DNA of 34,269 bases from Crocinitomicaceae bacterium (lineage in GTDB: Bacteria; Bacteroidota; Bacteroidia; Flavobacteriales_D; CAJJDF01). Location of the stretch: assembly GCA_024639505.1 (NCBI GenBank), contig JAHEIE010000005.1:1-34269 (forward strand), given 5' to 3'. Position 1 is the first letter of the stretch. The number at the start of each line of letters is the position of its first letter. Shown here in pieces: positions 8,305 to 15,770 of this stretch. The notes beneath the pieces are model-generated. The model ran no database searches. It was not told where the DNA came from and was given only the letters and a program-made list of their open reading frames with translations. Position numbers and translations under genes: made by a program.

Positions 8305-9984
8305 TTATTGAATTATTAATTTTTCCGTTTTGTTCTCGTAACGGACCAAATAAACTCCTTTGGGCAATCCTAAAGTTTCTAATCTGTTCGATTTATTTTC
8401 TTGAATTATCTTACCGCTTACATCCAACAAAGTAAACTGTGTACTTTCCGAAAAACGAACTTGTTCTCCTTCGCTCACTGGATTTGGAAACATAGAAATT
8501 CTTGAAATTGAATTTACCTCTACTCCCACCAGCTCATTGTCCTGAATAAATATAGTATCGCTAGAAATTGAACCAATTTTTCCGTTTGTTACGGTTTTTA
8601 TTGTAAAAATGATTGTTTCTGTTGGTTCTATATCCATATCATCAACTATAAACAAAGACAGACTATCGGATATTTTTCCACCAGAAAAAGAGAAAGTCTT
8701 CGGGTAAACAGAAGTTGAAGTGAAATCTTGATTTCTTTTTGCTGTGCTGTTTGCAGTATCAATATCTATTGTTACGGTTACCAAATCATCCAATTCATTA
8801 GATAAATTGAATGAAACATACTGCAATCCATCAGCCTCCGAATTTGAGAAACTAGCTTCATTAAAATTTACGATTGGAGGTGTCAAGTGCTCCAAAACAA
8901 ATAATCCTCTTCTTCTGTCCGAAGCTAAAATTTTTCCTGAACTCAATAAAGGATAAACTCCCCAACATCCTTCTCCACCTGCAGCATTAGGACCTCGGTA
9001 AGTATCGTAATACCCTATGTTTTTTACATTGTATTTATCAGAAATATCATACACCTGCACTCCATCATAATAGTAACTGATGTAAGCCAAATTTCCTTTT
9101 ATTATAGGATTGTGAGGAATTTGAAAATTATTAGGCAAAGCTGGACCTTCCAAATCTGTAACTTGAATGTTGGACATATCCGAAACATCCATAAATTTGG
9201 TTCTTTTTCCGTGAGTTTCATCACACATCACATAGGTTGTGTCATCATTCATCAAATACCCAGAATGATTATATCCTTGATCAGAATAGCTGGAAATCGA
9301 ACCTAAAACAATGGGGCTTGTTGGATTATTAAAATCTATAATGTGCATTGCATTTTCGTCATTGGTGTAGGCGATATTGTCCTTCACAAAAATATCATGA
9401 ACATATCCTACGAAAGAACTCCACCAGACTACATCATTTTGTAAATCAGTAATTAAAACGGGTGAAGAAGGGTTAGAAATATCTATTAATCTGAGTTCAT
9501 TAGATCCTATTTGTGTATTTCCACCACAAGAATAAAGAATATCATGAGCAGAATCAATGAAAATATTATGAGATCTTATAATTAAATTGGTACTGTCATA
9601 CACCACATGAACGGAATCTGGCAAAAAGGATAAATCTGCTATTTGCAAACTACTATTTGCCTGGTCGCAAACCATATACAAATATCCATTTCGCACATCA
9701 AAATCTCTGTGGGTTACATTTCCGCGGTATTGCCCTGGAACAAAATCTTTTTCTACTAAATTATTCGGATCAGAAACATCTATAATATGCGTTCCTTGCG
9801 TAGAACCCAAAACTGCATACTCCACTCCATTCATTTCGAATCCAAATACTTCGTTGTAGGTAAATCCCCCAGCATTGGATGGAATTGTCGTGTCATTCCA
9901 ATTCCCCAATAGTCGGAAGTTTTTACTTTGAGAAAAAGACCCCAGAGAAAAAAAAATAAAAAAAAAGAGTAACGTGCTTTTCAT
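8305..9984 (-). CDS. Secreted choice-of-anchor B protein: LVIVD propeller, Calx-beta, T9SS tail
   Basis: The 559-residue protein has a signal peptide (1-19, SFSQ) and a beta-propeller of LVIVD-like repeats (about 45-365) with recurring I-D-(V/I)-S-(D/N)-P motifs: HIIDVSDP at 66-73, LIDISNPSSP at 166-175, HIIDFNNPTSP at 214-224 and VYDISD at 311-316. A Calx-beta domain follows (about 370-485, DDMDIEPTETIIF and a FIQDNE end), then a type A T9SS sorting domain (about 495-559, MFPNPVSEGE and PKGVYLVRYENK). It should be exported by T9SS and fixed at or released from the cell surface. No catalytic residues are evident, so binding or adhesion is more likely than catalysis. It is the first gene of the run and a terminator lies just upstream, so its promoter should be in 9985-10015. 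Confidence 0.9.
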   Translation of the reverse strand: MKSTLLFFFIFFSLGSFSQSKNFRLLGNWNDTTIPSNAGGFTYNEVFGFEMNGVEYAVLGSTQGTHIIDVSDPNNLVEKDFVPGQYRGNVTHRDFDVRNGYLYMVCDQANSSLQIADLSFLPDSVHVVYDSTNLIIRSHNIFIDSAHDILYSCGGNTQIGSNELRLIDISNPSSPVLITDLQNDVVWWSSFVGYVHDIFVKDNIAYTNDENAMHIIDFNNPTSPIVLGSISSYSDQGYNHSGYLMNDDTTYVMCDETHGKRTKFMDVSDMSNIQVTDLEGPALPNNFQIPHNPIIKGNLAYISYYYDGVQVYDISDKYNVKNIGYYDTYRGPNAAGGEGCWGVYPLLSSGKILASDRRRGLFVLEHLTPPIVNFNEASFSNSEADGLQYVSFNLSNELDDLVTVTIDIDTANSTAKRNQDFTSTSVYPKTFSFSGGKISDSLSLFIVDDMDIEPTETIIFTIKTVTNGKIGSISSDTIFIQDNELVGVEVNSISRISMFPNPVSEGEQVRFSESTQFTLLDVSGKIIQENKSNRLETLGLPKGVYLVRYENKTEKLIIQ

Positions 9985-10015
9985 AAATACAAAAATTTAA
10001 TCCTTCTCTAAATTA

Positions 10016-10052
10016 CAAAAAAAAATTCCTTGTTTTTTAATTACCAAGGAAT
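10016..10052 (-). terminator. Rho-independent terminator after the DUF6438 gene
   Basis: Read on the minus strand there is an 8-bp perfect stem, ATTCCTTG paired with CAAGGAAT (plus-strand 10045-10052 and 10025-10032), a 12-nt A/T loop, and a run of at least eight U residues (10016-10024). It begins 27 nt after the stop of the DUF6438 gene and separates the yidC transcript from the T9SS run. Confidence 0.85.
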
Positions 10053-10078
10053 AGTTCTTTTCGATGCTATAAATAAAA

Positions 10079-10645
10079 TTATTCGGCTAGTTTCCACTTT
10101 ATTTTTTCGATTAAAACTTCAATCATTTTATTCACCTTTTTTATTCGGTCATCGCACTCATACCTACAGATAACTTTTTTCTCTTTCCCTTCTAAATTAA
10201 GGTAAGTAGTGGCGCTAGGTACATCAGAGACAAATTCACTGTCATACTTATCTTTGAGTGAAAAATATCCAACAGCAGAAGCTTCATTCAACAATTGATT
10301 AATATCTTCTTTGTTAATTTTCGCTTTGTATTTACCTAACCTAGCCACATTACTTAAACCATCGTATTGTGCTGTTCCATTTGCAAAGACCGTAAAATTA
10401 AATGAAGGACAAGCACCAAAACAAGAGGTTTTTGAAAGAGAAACTAAAATCAATTCAGCAAACTCTGGACTTTCCATATCTTTAGATTCAGCTGAGGCAT
10501 ATTTACTCGACTCTTTTTTAGATTTCTGCTCGTTGGTTTTTTTTACGATTTCTATCTCATTCGCCACACCTTGTTGTTTTTTTGATTTACATCCAAAACT
10601 AAATAAGACTGTTACTAAGATGATTGCATAAGTTATATTTCTCAT
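10079..10645 (-). CDS. DUF6438 domain lipoprotein
   Basis: This 188-residue protein begins with a lipoprotein signal peptide ending LFSFGC, so Cys19 should be lipidated. A low-complexity Lys/Glu/Ser linker runs to about residue 60. The rest matches DUF6438: LSKTSCFGACPSFNFTVFANG with its CxxxCP motif, an NVARLGKY strand, a helix with LLNEASAVGYFSL, KYDSEFVSDVPSATTY, and a C-terminal basic helix after RYECDDRIKK. The function of DUF6438 is unknown. It lies 49 nt after yidC on the same strand and is followed by a terminator, so it is probably the last gene of the yidC transcript. Confidence 0.85.
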   Translation of the reverse strand: MRNITYAIILVTVLFSFGCKSKKQQGVANEIEIVKKTNEQKSKKESSKYASAESKDMESPEFAELILVSLSKTSCFGACPSFNFTVFANGTAQYDGLSNVARLGKYKAKINKEDINQLLNEASAVGYFSLKDKYDSEFVSDVPSATTYLNLEGKEKKVICRYECDDRIKKVNKMIEVLIEKIKWKLAE

Positions 10646-10694
10646 AATAATAATATTATTTTTTTATTGATCGAAACAAAATAGATTCCACTTA

Positions 10695-12629
10695 TTACTT
10701 CTTCGATTTCTGAACAGCTTGTTGTTGCTTCATTGCCTCTTCCATTCTCTTTTGAAAAGCAGATTGTTTTTTAGGCTTTGTTTTGTTCAATTCGATGGTA
10801 GCTCTAATTTTATTTTCATCAATCATATACTTTTTTACCAATAGCATAAGTCCCATTGTTACAAGGTTTCCACACAAATAGTAGTATGTAAGACCTGCTG
10901 AGAAGCTATTCAGGAAGAATAACATCATCAGCGGCATCAGGTACATAATTACCTTCATATTTGGCATTCCTGGCTGAGACGGCATACTCATTTGGCTACT
11001 ATTCATTTTGGTATAGAAAATAGTAGAAATACACATCAATAAAGTGAATAAACTCACGTGATCTCCGTAGGCTGGGATATTAAAACCTAAATCATAAATT
11101 GATTCGTAAGTAGATAAATCTTCTGCCCAAAGGAAAGAACGCTGTCTTAAATCTATGTTGGAAGGGAAAAACTTAAAGACTGCTAAAAGAATTGGCATTT
11201 GAATAAAAATAGGCAAACATCCCGCCATTGGATTTACTCCTGACTTTCTGTAAAGCGCCATAGTTTCTCTTTGTTTTTCTGCCATGTCACCATCTTTAAA
11301 CTTTTCGTTTATTTTAGTGATTTCTGGTTTCAAAACTTTCATTTTTGCACTCGACTTATAGTTTTTATATGTCAATGGCAAGATAATCAATCGCACCGCC
11401 AAAGTTACAAGTAGAATAATAAGTCCCATTGCAAGTCCAAAATTGTTCAAGAAATTAAAAATTGGCTTAATCAACCACTTTGCTGTCCATCTAAAAATTC
11501 CCCAACCTAAATCAATAATATCTTCCATTTCATTCTCATGAGATGCTAAAATATCGTAATCATTTGGACCAAAAAAGAATGTCAAAGGAATACTAGTTCG
11601 GTTGTCTATTTCTGTTCCAACATTTAATTCTGCTTTGTATTCATCTGAGTAAGTACCAGTTTTTAATGGTCTAGAAAATACAGAACCTCCTTTTTCAAAT
11701 CCTTCTTTGGAGATTACAACACTCGAAAAGTAGCAATGTTTAAAAGCAACCCAATCCGTTTTAGATTCCAATTCTTCCGAATCTTCAGTCATTTCACTCA
11801 AGTAAGTTCTTCCATCGTCACTTGGTTTGTAAAACACACTACTCATTCTGCTCTGTCCTTCTGCTTCTTTTTCTGTAATCAGGGATTTCATTTCCCAGTT
11901 AAATTTCATCTCATCACCATCCACTATTCCTTCTAACCCTACAAAATCTATAGAATACTCTACGTTGTAATTTTCGGTTAACGAATAATTCATTTCAATA
12001 AAACTTCCTTCCTGACTAGTTTGTGCTCTCAATACAATTTTGTCATTCTCCTTTTTAATAGGAACAAAAAATAACTCATTCGTTTTGATATCTTTTGAGC
12101 TTTTCATTTCAAAATTGAAATACATGTCGCTGGAATCTTCATCAAACAATTGAAGTGGCTGAAGGATTGGCAAATCCTTTACAGGAATATCTTTCAAAGA
12201 ATCTTTGGCAACCATGTAACTTGTGTAATTCTGATATTTTTTCAGTTCAGTCTTCACAATTTTACCTCCTTTGCTTGCTATGGTAAGAATTAAGTCTTCA
12301 TTTTCGATAGTAAAATAATCATCGCTGCCTTGAGCGGCTGGAGCAAAAACATTATACTTTTGAGTTAAAACACTGTTGTTTTCAGCTAATTTTACTGCTG
12401 CAATCGAATCTCTTTCTTCTGAGGTTAATGTAGAATCTATTTCGGCTACATCTGGCTGAGAGTTTACTAAGGCCATCTTCTCTACTTTTGCAATGCTATC
12501 TGCCAAAAAAGCTTGTTCTTGTTGAATTCTTCTTTCGTTAAGTTCCTCTTCTGAGGGTTGATTCATTATTTGAAATGTGAATAATATTCCAATAATTAAT
12601 ACGATTCCTATCAGGGTATTTCTGTCCAT
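10695..12629 (-). CDS. yidC: Membrane protein insertase YidC
   Basis: YidC inserts inner-membrane proteins, alone or with SecYEG. The protein, 644 residues from the chosen start, has an N-terminal transmembrane helix (MDRNTLIGIVLIIGILF), a large periplasmic beta-sandwich domain (about 80-370), and the conserved C-terminal insertase core with the helix before LIILPLTYKNYKSSAKM, the AGCLPIFIQMPIL motif and further helices through SAGLTYYYLCGNLVT, ending in a Lys/Gln-rich tail. A longer open frame reaches 12758, but its first 43 residues are basic and non-conserved, MDRNT is the usual start in this phylum, and a promoter-like TATCTTTG lies at 12656-12663, inside the extra segment. The DUF6438 lipoprotein gene follows after 49 nt. 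Confidence 0.97.
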   Translation of the reverse strand: MDRNTLIGIVLIIGILFTFQIMNQPSEEELNERRIQQEQAFLADSIAKVEKMALVNSQPDVAEIDSTLTSEERDSIAAVKLAENNSVLTQKYNVFAPAAQGSDDYFTIENEDLILTIASKGGKIVKTELKKYQNYTSYMVAKDSLKDIPVKDLPILQPLQLFDEDSSDMYFNFEMKSSKDIKTNELFFVPIKKENDKIVLRAQTSQEGSFIEMNYSLTENYNVEYSIDFVGLEGIVDGDEMKFNWEMKSLITEKEAEGQSRMSSVFYKPSDDGRTYLSEMTEDSEELESKTDWVAFKHCYFSSVVISKEGFEKGGSVFSRPLKTGTYSDEYKAELNVGTEIDNRTSIPLTFFFGPNDYDILASHENEMEDIIDLGWGIFRWTAKWLIKPIFNFLNNFGLAMGLIILLVTLAVRLIILPLTYKNYKSSAKMKVLKPEITKINEKFKDGDMAEKQRETMALYRKSGVNPMAGCLPIFIQMPILLAVFKFFPSNIDLRQRSFLWAEDLSTYESIYDLGFNIPAYGDHVSLFTLLMCISTIFYTKMNSSQMSMPSQPGMPNMKVIMYLMPLMMLFFLNSFSAGLTYYYLCGNLVTMGLMLLVKKYMIDENKIRATIELNKTKPKKQSAFQKRMEEAMKQQQAVQKSKK

Positions 12630-12655
12630 GTTTGTTTTTGTTCTCTTATAAGTTT

Positions 12656-12663
12656 CAAAGATA
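12656..12663 (-). promoter_or_regulatory. Putative -7 element for yidC
   Basis: The minus strand reads TATCTTTG, an exact match to the Bacteroidetes -7 consensus TAnnTTTG, 26 nt before the yidC ATG at 12629. No clear -33 TTG is present at the usual 19-20 nt spacing. The position favours the shorter yidC start. Confidence 0.4.
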
Positions 12664-12768
12664 ATTTTTTTTACACTAATTCTTGTCCATTCTCTTATTT
12701 TTAAGCCTATACTATTGGCTAAGGGAGCAAGAATAAAAAAAACATGAGTTTTTTTCATAGCTTTAAGT

Positions 12769-12776
12769 TAAATTTG
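12769..12776 (+). promoter_or_regulatory. Putative -7 element before aroQ
   Basis: TAAATTTG matches the TAnnTTTG consensus, but it ends only 4 nt before the aroQ ATG. If used, the message would be nearly leaderless. No good -33 element is seen. Confidence 0.25.
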
Positions 12777-12780
12777 AACC

Positions 12781-13206
12781 ATGAAATTACTTATTCTTAA
12801 TGGTCCTAACCTAAACTTAGTAGGAACAAGAAATCCTAAAGTATATGGGAACACAAGTCTTGACCAATATTTGGAAAACCTGAAAAAGAGCTATGATTTT
12901 GAGAAATACCAATCTAACACAGAAGGTGAAATCATAAATAAGCTGCAAGATTCAGAAAAAGAAAATTTTGGTGGTATTATCTTAAATGCTGGAGGCTACA
13001 CACATACCTCAGTTGCAATTGCCGATGCTATAGAAGCCATTGCTGTTCCTGTTTTAGAAGTTCATATTTCCAATATATTTTCACGGGAAGAATTTAGAAA
13101 CAAATCTCTCATTGCACCGCATTGCATTGGGCATATTTCTGGTTTTGGATTATTGAGTTACGAATTAGCCATCAAGGCGTTTTTATCTATTTCACAACAA
13201 GTTTAA
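12781..13206 (+). CDS. aroQ: Type II 3-dehydroquinate dehydratase
   Basis: This enzyme dehydrates 3-dehydroquinate to 3-dehydroshikimate in the shikimate pathway. The 141-residue length is normal for the type II (dodecameric) enzyme. The N-terminus KLLILNGPNLNLVGTR is diagnostic; Tyr22 (VYG) matches the catalytic tyrosine, Arg17 lies in the flexible lid, NAGGYTHTSVAI (69-80) is the substrate loop, EVHISN (93-98) holds the catalytic histidine, and GHISGFG (117-123) is the C-terminal signature. The start is fixed by the conserved N-terminus. It is divergent from yidC (151 nt between starts) and precedes the hydroxyacyl-CoA dehydrogenase gene by 47 nt. Confidence 0.97.
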   Translation: MKLLILNGPNLNLVGTRNPKVYGNTSLDQYLENLKKSYDFEKYQSNTEGEIINKLQDSEKENFGGIILNAGGYTHTSVAIADAIEAIAVPVLEVHISNIFSREEFRNKSLIAPHCIGHISGFGLLSYELAIKAFLSISQQV

Positions 13207-13224
13207 AAATCAAAAGCAAATCTT

Positions 13225-13232
13225 TATATTTG
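13225..13232 (+). promoter_or_regulatory. Putative -7 element for the 3-hydroxybutyryl-CoA dehydrogenase gene
   Basis: TATATTTG matches TAnnTTTG exactly, with a TTT triplet about 20 nt upstream in place of the -33 TTG. It lies 21 nt before the ATG at 13254, just after the aroQ stop, and supports that start and an independent transcript. Confidence 0.5.
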
Positions 13233-13253
13233 CATACAAATCAATACCAAATT

Positions 13254-14144
13254 ATGAAAAAAATAGCCGTTATAGGAGCTGGAACTATGGGAAACGGAAT
13301 TGCCCATGTATTTGCACAATCAGGTTTTACAGTTTCCTTAATAGATATTTCTCAGAACTCGCTTGACAAAGCAGTTGCAACCATTACCAAAAACCTCGAC
13401 AGACTTCTTGCTAAAGAAAGAATATCTGAGGAAGTAAGAAACATCACACTTACAAACATTTCTACATTTACTGATATGGCTTCAGGTGTTAAAGGAGTAG
13501 ATTTAGTAGTAGAGGCAGCAACAGAAAACATTGATTTGAAACTTAAAATTTTCAAACAACTAGATGAATTGACTTCAGAGAATGTTATTCTAGCGTCTAA
13601 CACTTCTTCCATTTCTATCACTCAAATTGGTGCTGCTACTTCTCGTCCAGAAAAAGTAATAGGAATGCACTTTATGAATCCTGTACCTATAATGAAATTG
13701 GTAGAGATAATTAGAGGTTACGCAACGACAGACGAAGTAACTCAAACCATCATGGAAATGAGTAAAAAACTGGGGAAAACACCTGTTGAAGTGAACGATT
13801 ACCCTGGATTTATTGCCAACAGAATATTGATGCCAATGATAAACGAGGCAATTTATTCTTTGTATGAAAGTGTAGCTGGAGTAGAGGAAATTGACACGGT
13901 TATGAAGTTAGGAATGGCTCACCCGATGGGACCATTGCAACTAGCTGATTTTATAGGATTAGATGTTTGTTTATCTATCCTCAATGTACTTCACGATGGA
14001 TTTGGAAATCCTAAATATGCACCTTGTCCATTACTTGTGAATATGGTTATGGCAGGAAAATTAGGTGTTAAATCTGGAGAAGGATTCTATTCTTGGGGAC
14101 ACGGAACAAAAGAATTAATTGTTGCTAATAATTTTAAGAAATAA
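13254..14144 (+). CDS. 3-hydroxybutyryl-CoA dehydrogenase family protein
   Basis: The enzyme oxidises L-3-hydroxyacyl-CoA to 3-oxoacyl-CoA (or the reverse) with NAD(P); either fatty-acid or butanoate/PHB-type metabolism is possible. The 296-residue protein begins with a Rossmann motif, VIGAGTMGNGIA (residues 6-17), and an acidic residue at the end of the second strand (LIDIS, Asp31) suggests NAD. The catalytic region is present: SNTSSISITQI, GMHFMNPVP with the catalytic His, and NRILMPMINEA in the C-terminal helical domain with GPLQLADFIGLDV. A longer open frame starts inside aroQ at 13122 but lacks family similarity there, so the ATG at 13254 is used. The histidine kinase gene follows after 12 nt. 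Confidence 0.95.
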   Translation: MKKIAVIGAGTMGNGIAHVFAQSGFTVSLIDISQNSLDKAVATITKNLDRLLAKERISEEVRNITLTNISTFTDMASGVKGVDLVVEAATENIDLKLKIFKQLDELTSENVILASNTSSISITQIGAATSRPEKVIGMHFMNPVPIMKLVEIIRGYATTDEVTQTIMEMSKKLGKTPVEVNDYPGFIANRILMPMINEAIYSLYESVAGVEEIDTVMKLGMAHPMGPLQLADFIGLDVCLSILNVLHDGFGNPKYAPCPLLVNMVMAGKLGVKSGEGFYSWGHGTKELIVANNFKK

Positions 14145-14156
14145 AGACCTATTGCC

Positions 14157-15296
14157 ATGAGTGAAGTAGATCAATTAATTCAGGAAAATAAAGAACTTAA
14201 GGCAAAATTACGCGACAAAGAAATCCTATTTAACCATATTGTAGAATCTACTTTTTCCGGCTATTTTGATTGGAATATTAAAGAAAAAAAAGAATACTGG
14301 AGCCCTACATTAAAAAAAATGTTTGGCTACGAAAATCATGAACTTTACTCTTCCCCAATTACTTGGCAACGACTTATTTATCAGGAAGATTTACCTATAG
14401 TCTTTGATCAGATGGATGCACATATAAAATCGCGAGGTAAAATTCCATTCGATTGTAAAATGAGATTCCATCACAAACAAGGTTTTAGAGTTTGGATTTT
14501 TTGCCAAGTCAAAATTGTGGAATGGAATGAATTGGGAAGGCCTACAAGAATTGTTGGGTCTTTGACTGACATTACAGATATAAAAAATATTCAAGAAACT
14601 GAAGCATATGTTGAGCAGCTAGAAAGCAGAAATAAAGAATTGCAGCAATTTGCATATGTTGCCTCTCACGATTTACAGGAGCCTTTAAGAACCATTATTA
14701 GTTTTACCGAACATATGTCTGAGGAATACAAAGACAGATTGGATGAAACTGCAAAAACCTATTTGAAATACATCACTGGAGCGTCTCACAGAATGAGCGA
14801 ACTAGTAAAAGGACTATTGGATTATACACGAATAGGGAAAAACTTCAAAATCAAGAAAATAGACCCGAATAAAATATTGGAAGCAGTTTTACAAGATTTA
14901 CATAGCTTATTGGAAAATAAAAATGTGAAAATTGAAATTGAAAAGTTGCCAAAAATAAATGGACTAGAGACGGAAATCAGATCCGTTTTTATGAATCTGA
15001 TTTCTAATGCCGTAAAATATTCTAAAAAAGATGTTACTCCGATAATAAAAATTGGAGCAATTAAAGATGTGAATGTTGTAAAGTTCTTCGTTGAAGACAA
15101 CGGAATTGGAATTGAAAAAGCATATTTAAAAAGAATATTTTTAATTTTTCAAAGACTACATAATAAAAATGAATACGAAGGAACTGGAATTGGACTTGCT
15201 CATTGTCAAAAAATTATCGAGCTTCATGGCGGGAAAATATGGGCCGAATCAATTCCTAATTTAGGAAGTTCATTTTTTTTCACAATACCGGCTTAA
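14157..15296 (+). CDS. Soluble PAS-domain sensor histidine kinase
   Basis: The 379-residue kinase has no membrane segment or signal peptide, so it senses a cytoplasmic cue. Order of parts: short N-terminal coiled coil (5-25), PAS fold with PAC motif (about 25-145, VGSLTDITDIK), linker coiled coil (148-163), HisKA domain with the phospho-acceptor His171 in ASHDLQEPLR, and HATPase_c with the N box around NLISNAVKYS (280-289), DNGIGI (314-319) and GTGIGLAHC (342-350). It resembles the kinase class that pairs with single-domain regulators (HDLQEPLR type, as in phytochrome-like kinases), but no chromophore GAF/PHY domain is present. The response regulator gene lies 9 nt downstream. Confidence 0.93.
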   Translation: MSEVDQLIQENKELKAKLRDKEILFNHIVESTFSGYFDWNIKEKKEYWSPTLKKMFGYENHELYSSPITWQRLIYQEDLPIVFDQMDAHIKSRGKIPFDCKMRFHHKQGFRVWIFCQVKIVEWNELGRPTRIVGSLTDITDIKNIQETEAYVEQLESRNKELQQFAYVASHDLQEPLRTIISFTEHMSEEYKDRLDETAKTYLKYITGASHRMSELVKGLLDYTRIGKNFKIKKIDPNKILEAVLQDLHSLLENKNVKIEIEKLPKINGLETEIRSVFMNLISNAVKYSKKDVTPIIKIGAIKDVNVVKFFVEDNGIGIEKAYLKRIFLIFQRLHNKNEYEGTGIGLAHCQKIIELHGGKIWAESIPNLGSSFFFTIPA

Positions 15297-15305
15297 ACTA
15301 CACTT

Positions 15306-15716
15306 ATGATGAATACAAAACAAAACAGAATCTTATTGATTGATGACGATGAACCTACGAATTTCATGTCAAAAATAATTATTCAAAAGGCAGATGAAAA
15401 CAGCATACCTAGTGTGATGCAGAACCCAAAAAGCGCTTTGAATATTTTGAAAAACGAATCAATAAACATTGAAGAAATACCTGACCTAATCTTTTTGGAC
15501 ATTAACATGCCAAGTATGAATGGTTGGGATTTTTTAGATGAATACAAAGATTTAGAAATTCATAAAAGAAAAAATATATTGCTGTATATGCTCACTACTT
15601 CTATGAATGATGACGATGATGTAAAATCAAAAAAATACAGCTGTGTTAACGGTTTTATGGTTAAACCATTGACAGTAAAATCTTATAGTCAAATTGTAAA
15701 TAAGCATTTTAAATAA
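15306..15716 (+). CDS. Single-domain response regulator (CheY/Rcp1-like)
   Basis: This 136-residue receiver domain has no output domain. Asp13 and Asp14 form the acidic pocket (LIDDDEPT), Asp65 in LIFLDINMP is the predicted phosphorylation site, Thr98 (TTS) and Lys120 (MVKP) are the switch residues. It follows the PAS kinase by 9 nt and is presumably its partner. With no DNA-binding part, output must be by protein interaction or phosphotransfer. Two adjacent ATGs (15306, 15309) are possible starts; the difference is one residue. Confidence 0.95.
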   Translation: MMNTKQNRILLIDDDEPTNFMSKIIIQKADENSIPSVMQNPKSALNILKNESINIEEIPDLIFLDINMPSMNGWDFLDEYKDLEIHKRKNILLYMLTTSMNDDDDVKSKKYSCVNGFMVKPLTVKSYSQIVNKHFK

Positions 15717-15746
15717 TTATTTTTTAGAACTCGTAAATATTATTCC

Positions 15747-15754
15747 TAACTTTG
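15747..15754 (+). promoter_or_regulatory. Putative -7 element for the dihydroorotase-like gene
   Basis: TAACTTTG matches TAnnTTTG exactly and lies 16 nt before the ATG at 15771. The -33 position has TTT rather than TTG. It suggests that this gene is transcribed separately from the two-component pair. Confidence 0.45.
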
Positions 15755-15770
15755 ATAAATCAATAGAAAC

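Noticed and set aside
12630-12758. N-terminal extension of yidC by 43 residues
   Set aside because: The segment is basic and unlike any YidC N-terminus, MDRNT is the usual start in the phylum, and a -7 promoter motif lies inside it.
13122-13253. Start of the hydroxybutyryl-CoA dehydrogenase inside aroQ
   Set aside because: The 44 residues are an out-of-frame reading of aroQ and of the intergenic stretch; the Rossmann motif begins right after the ATG at 13254.
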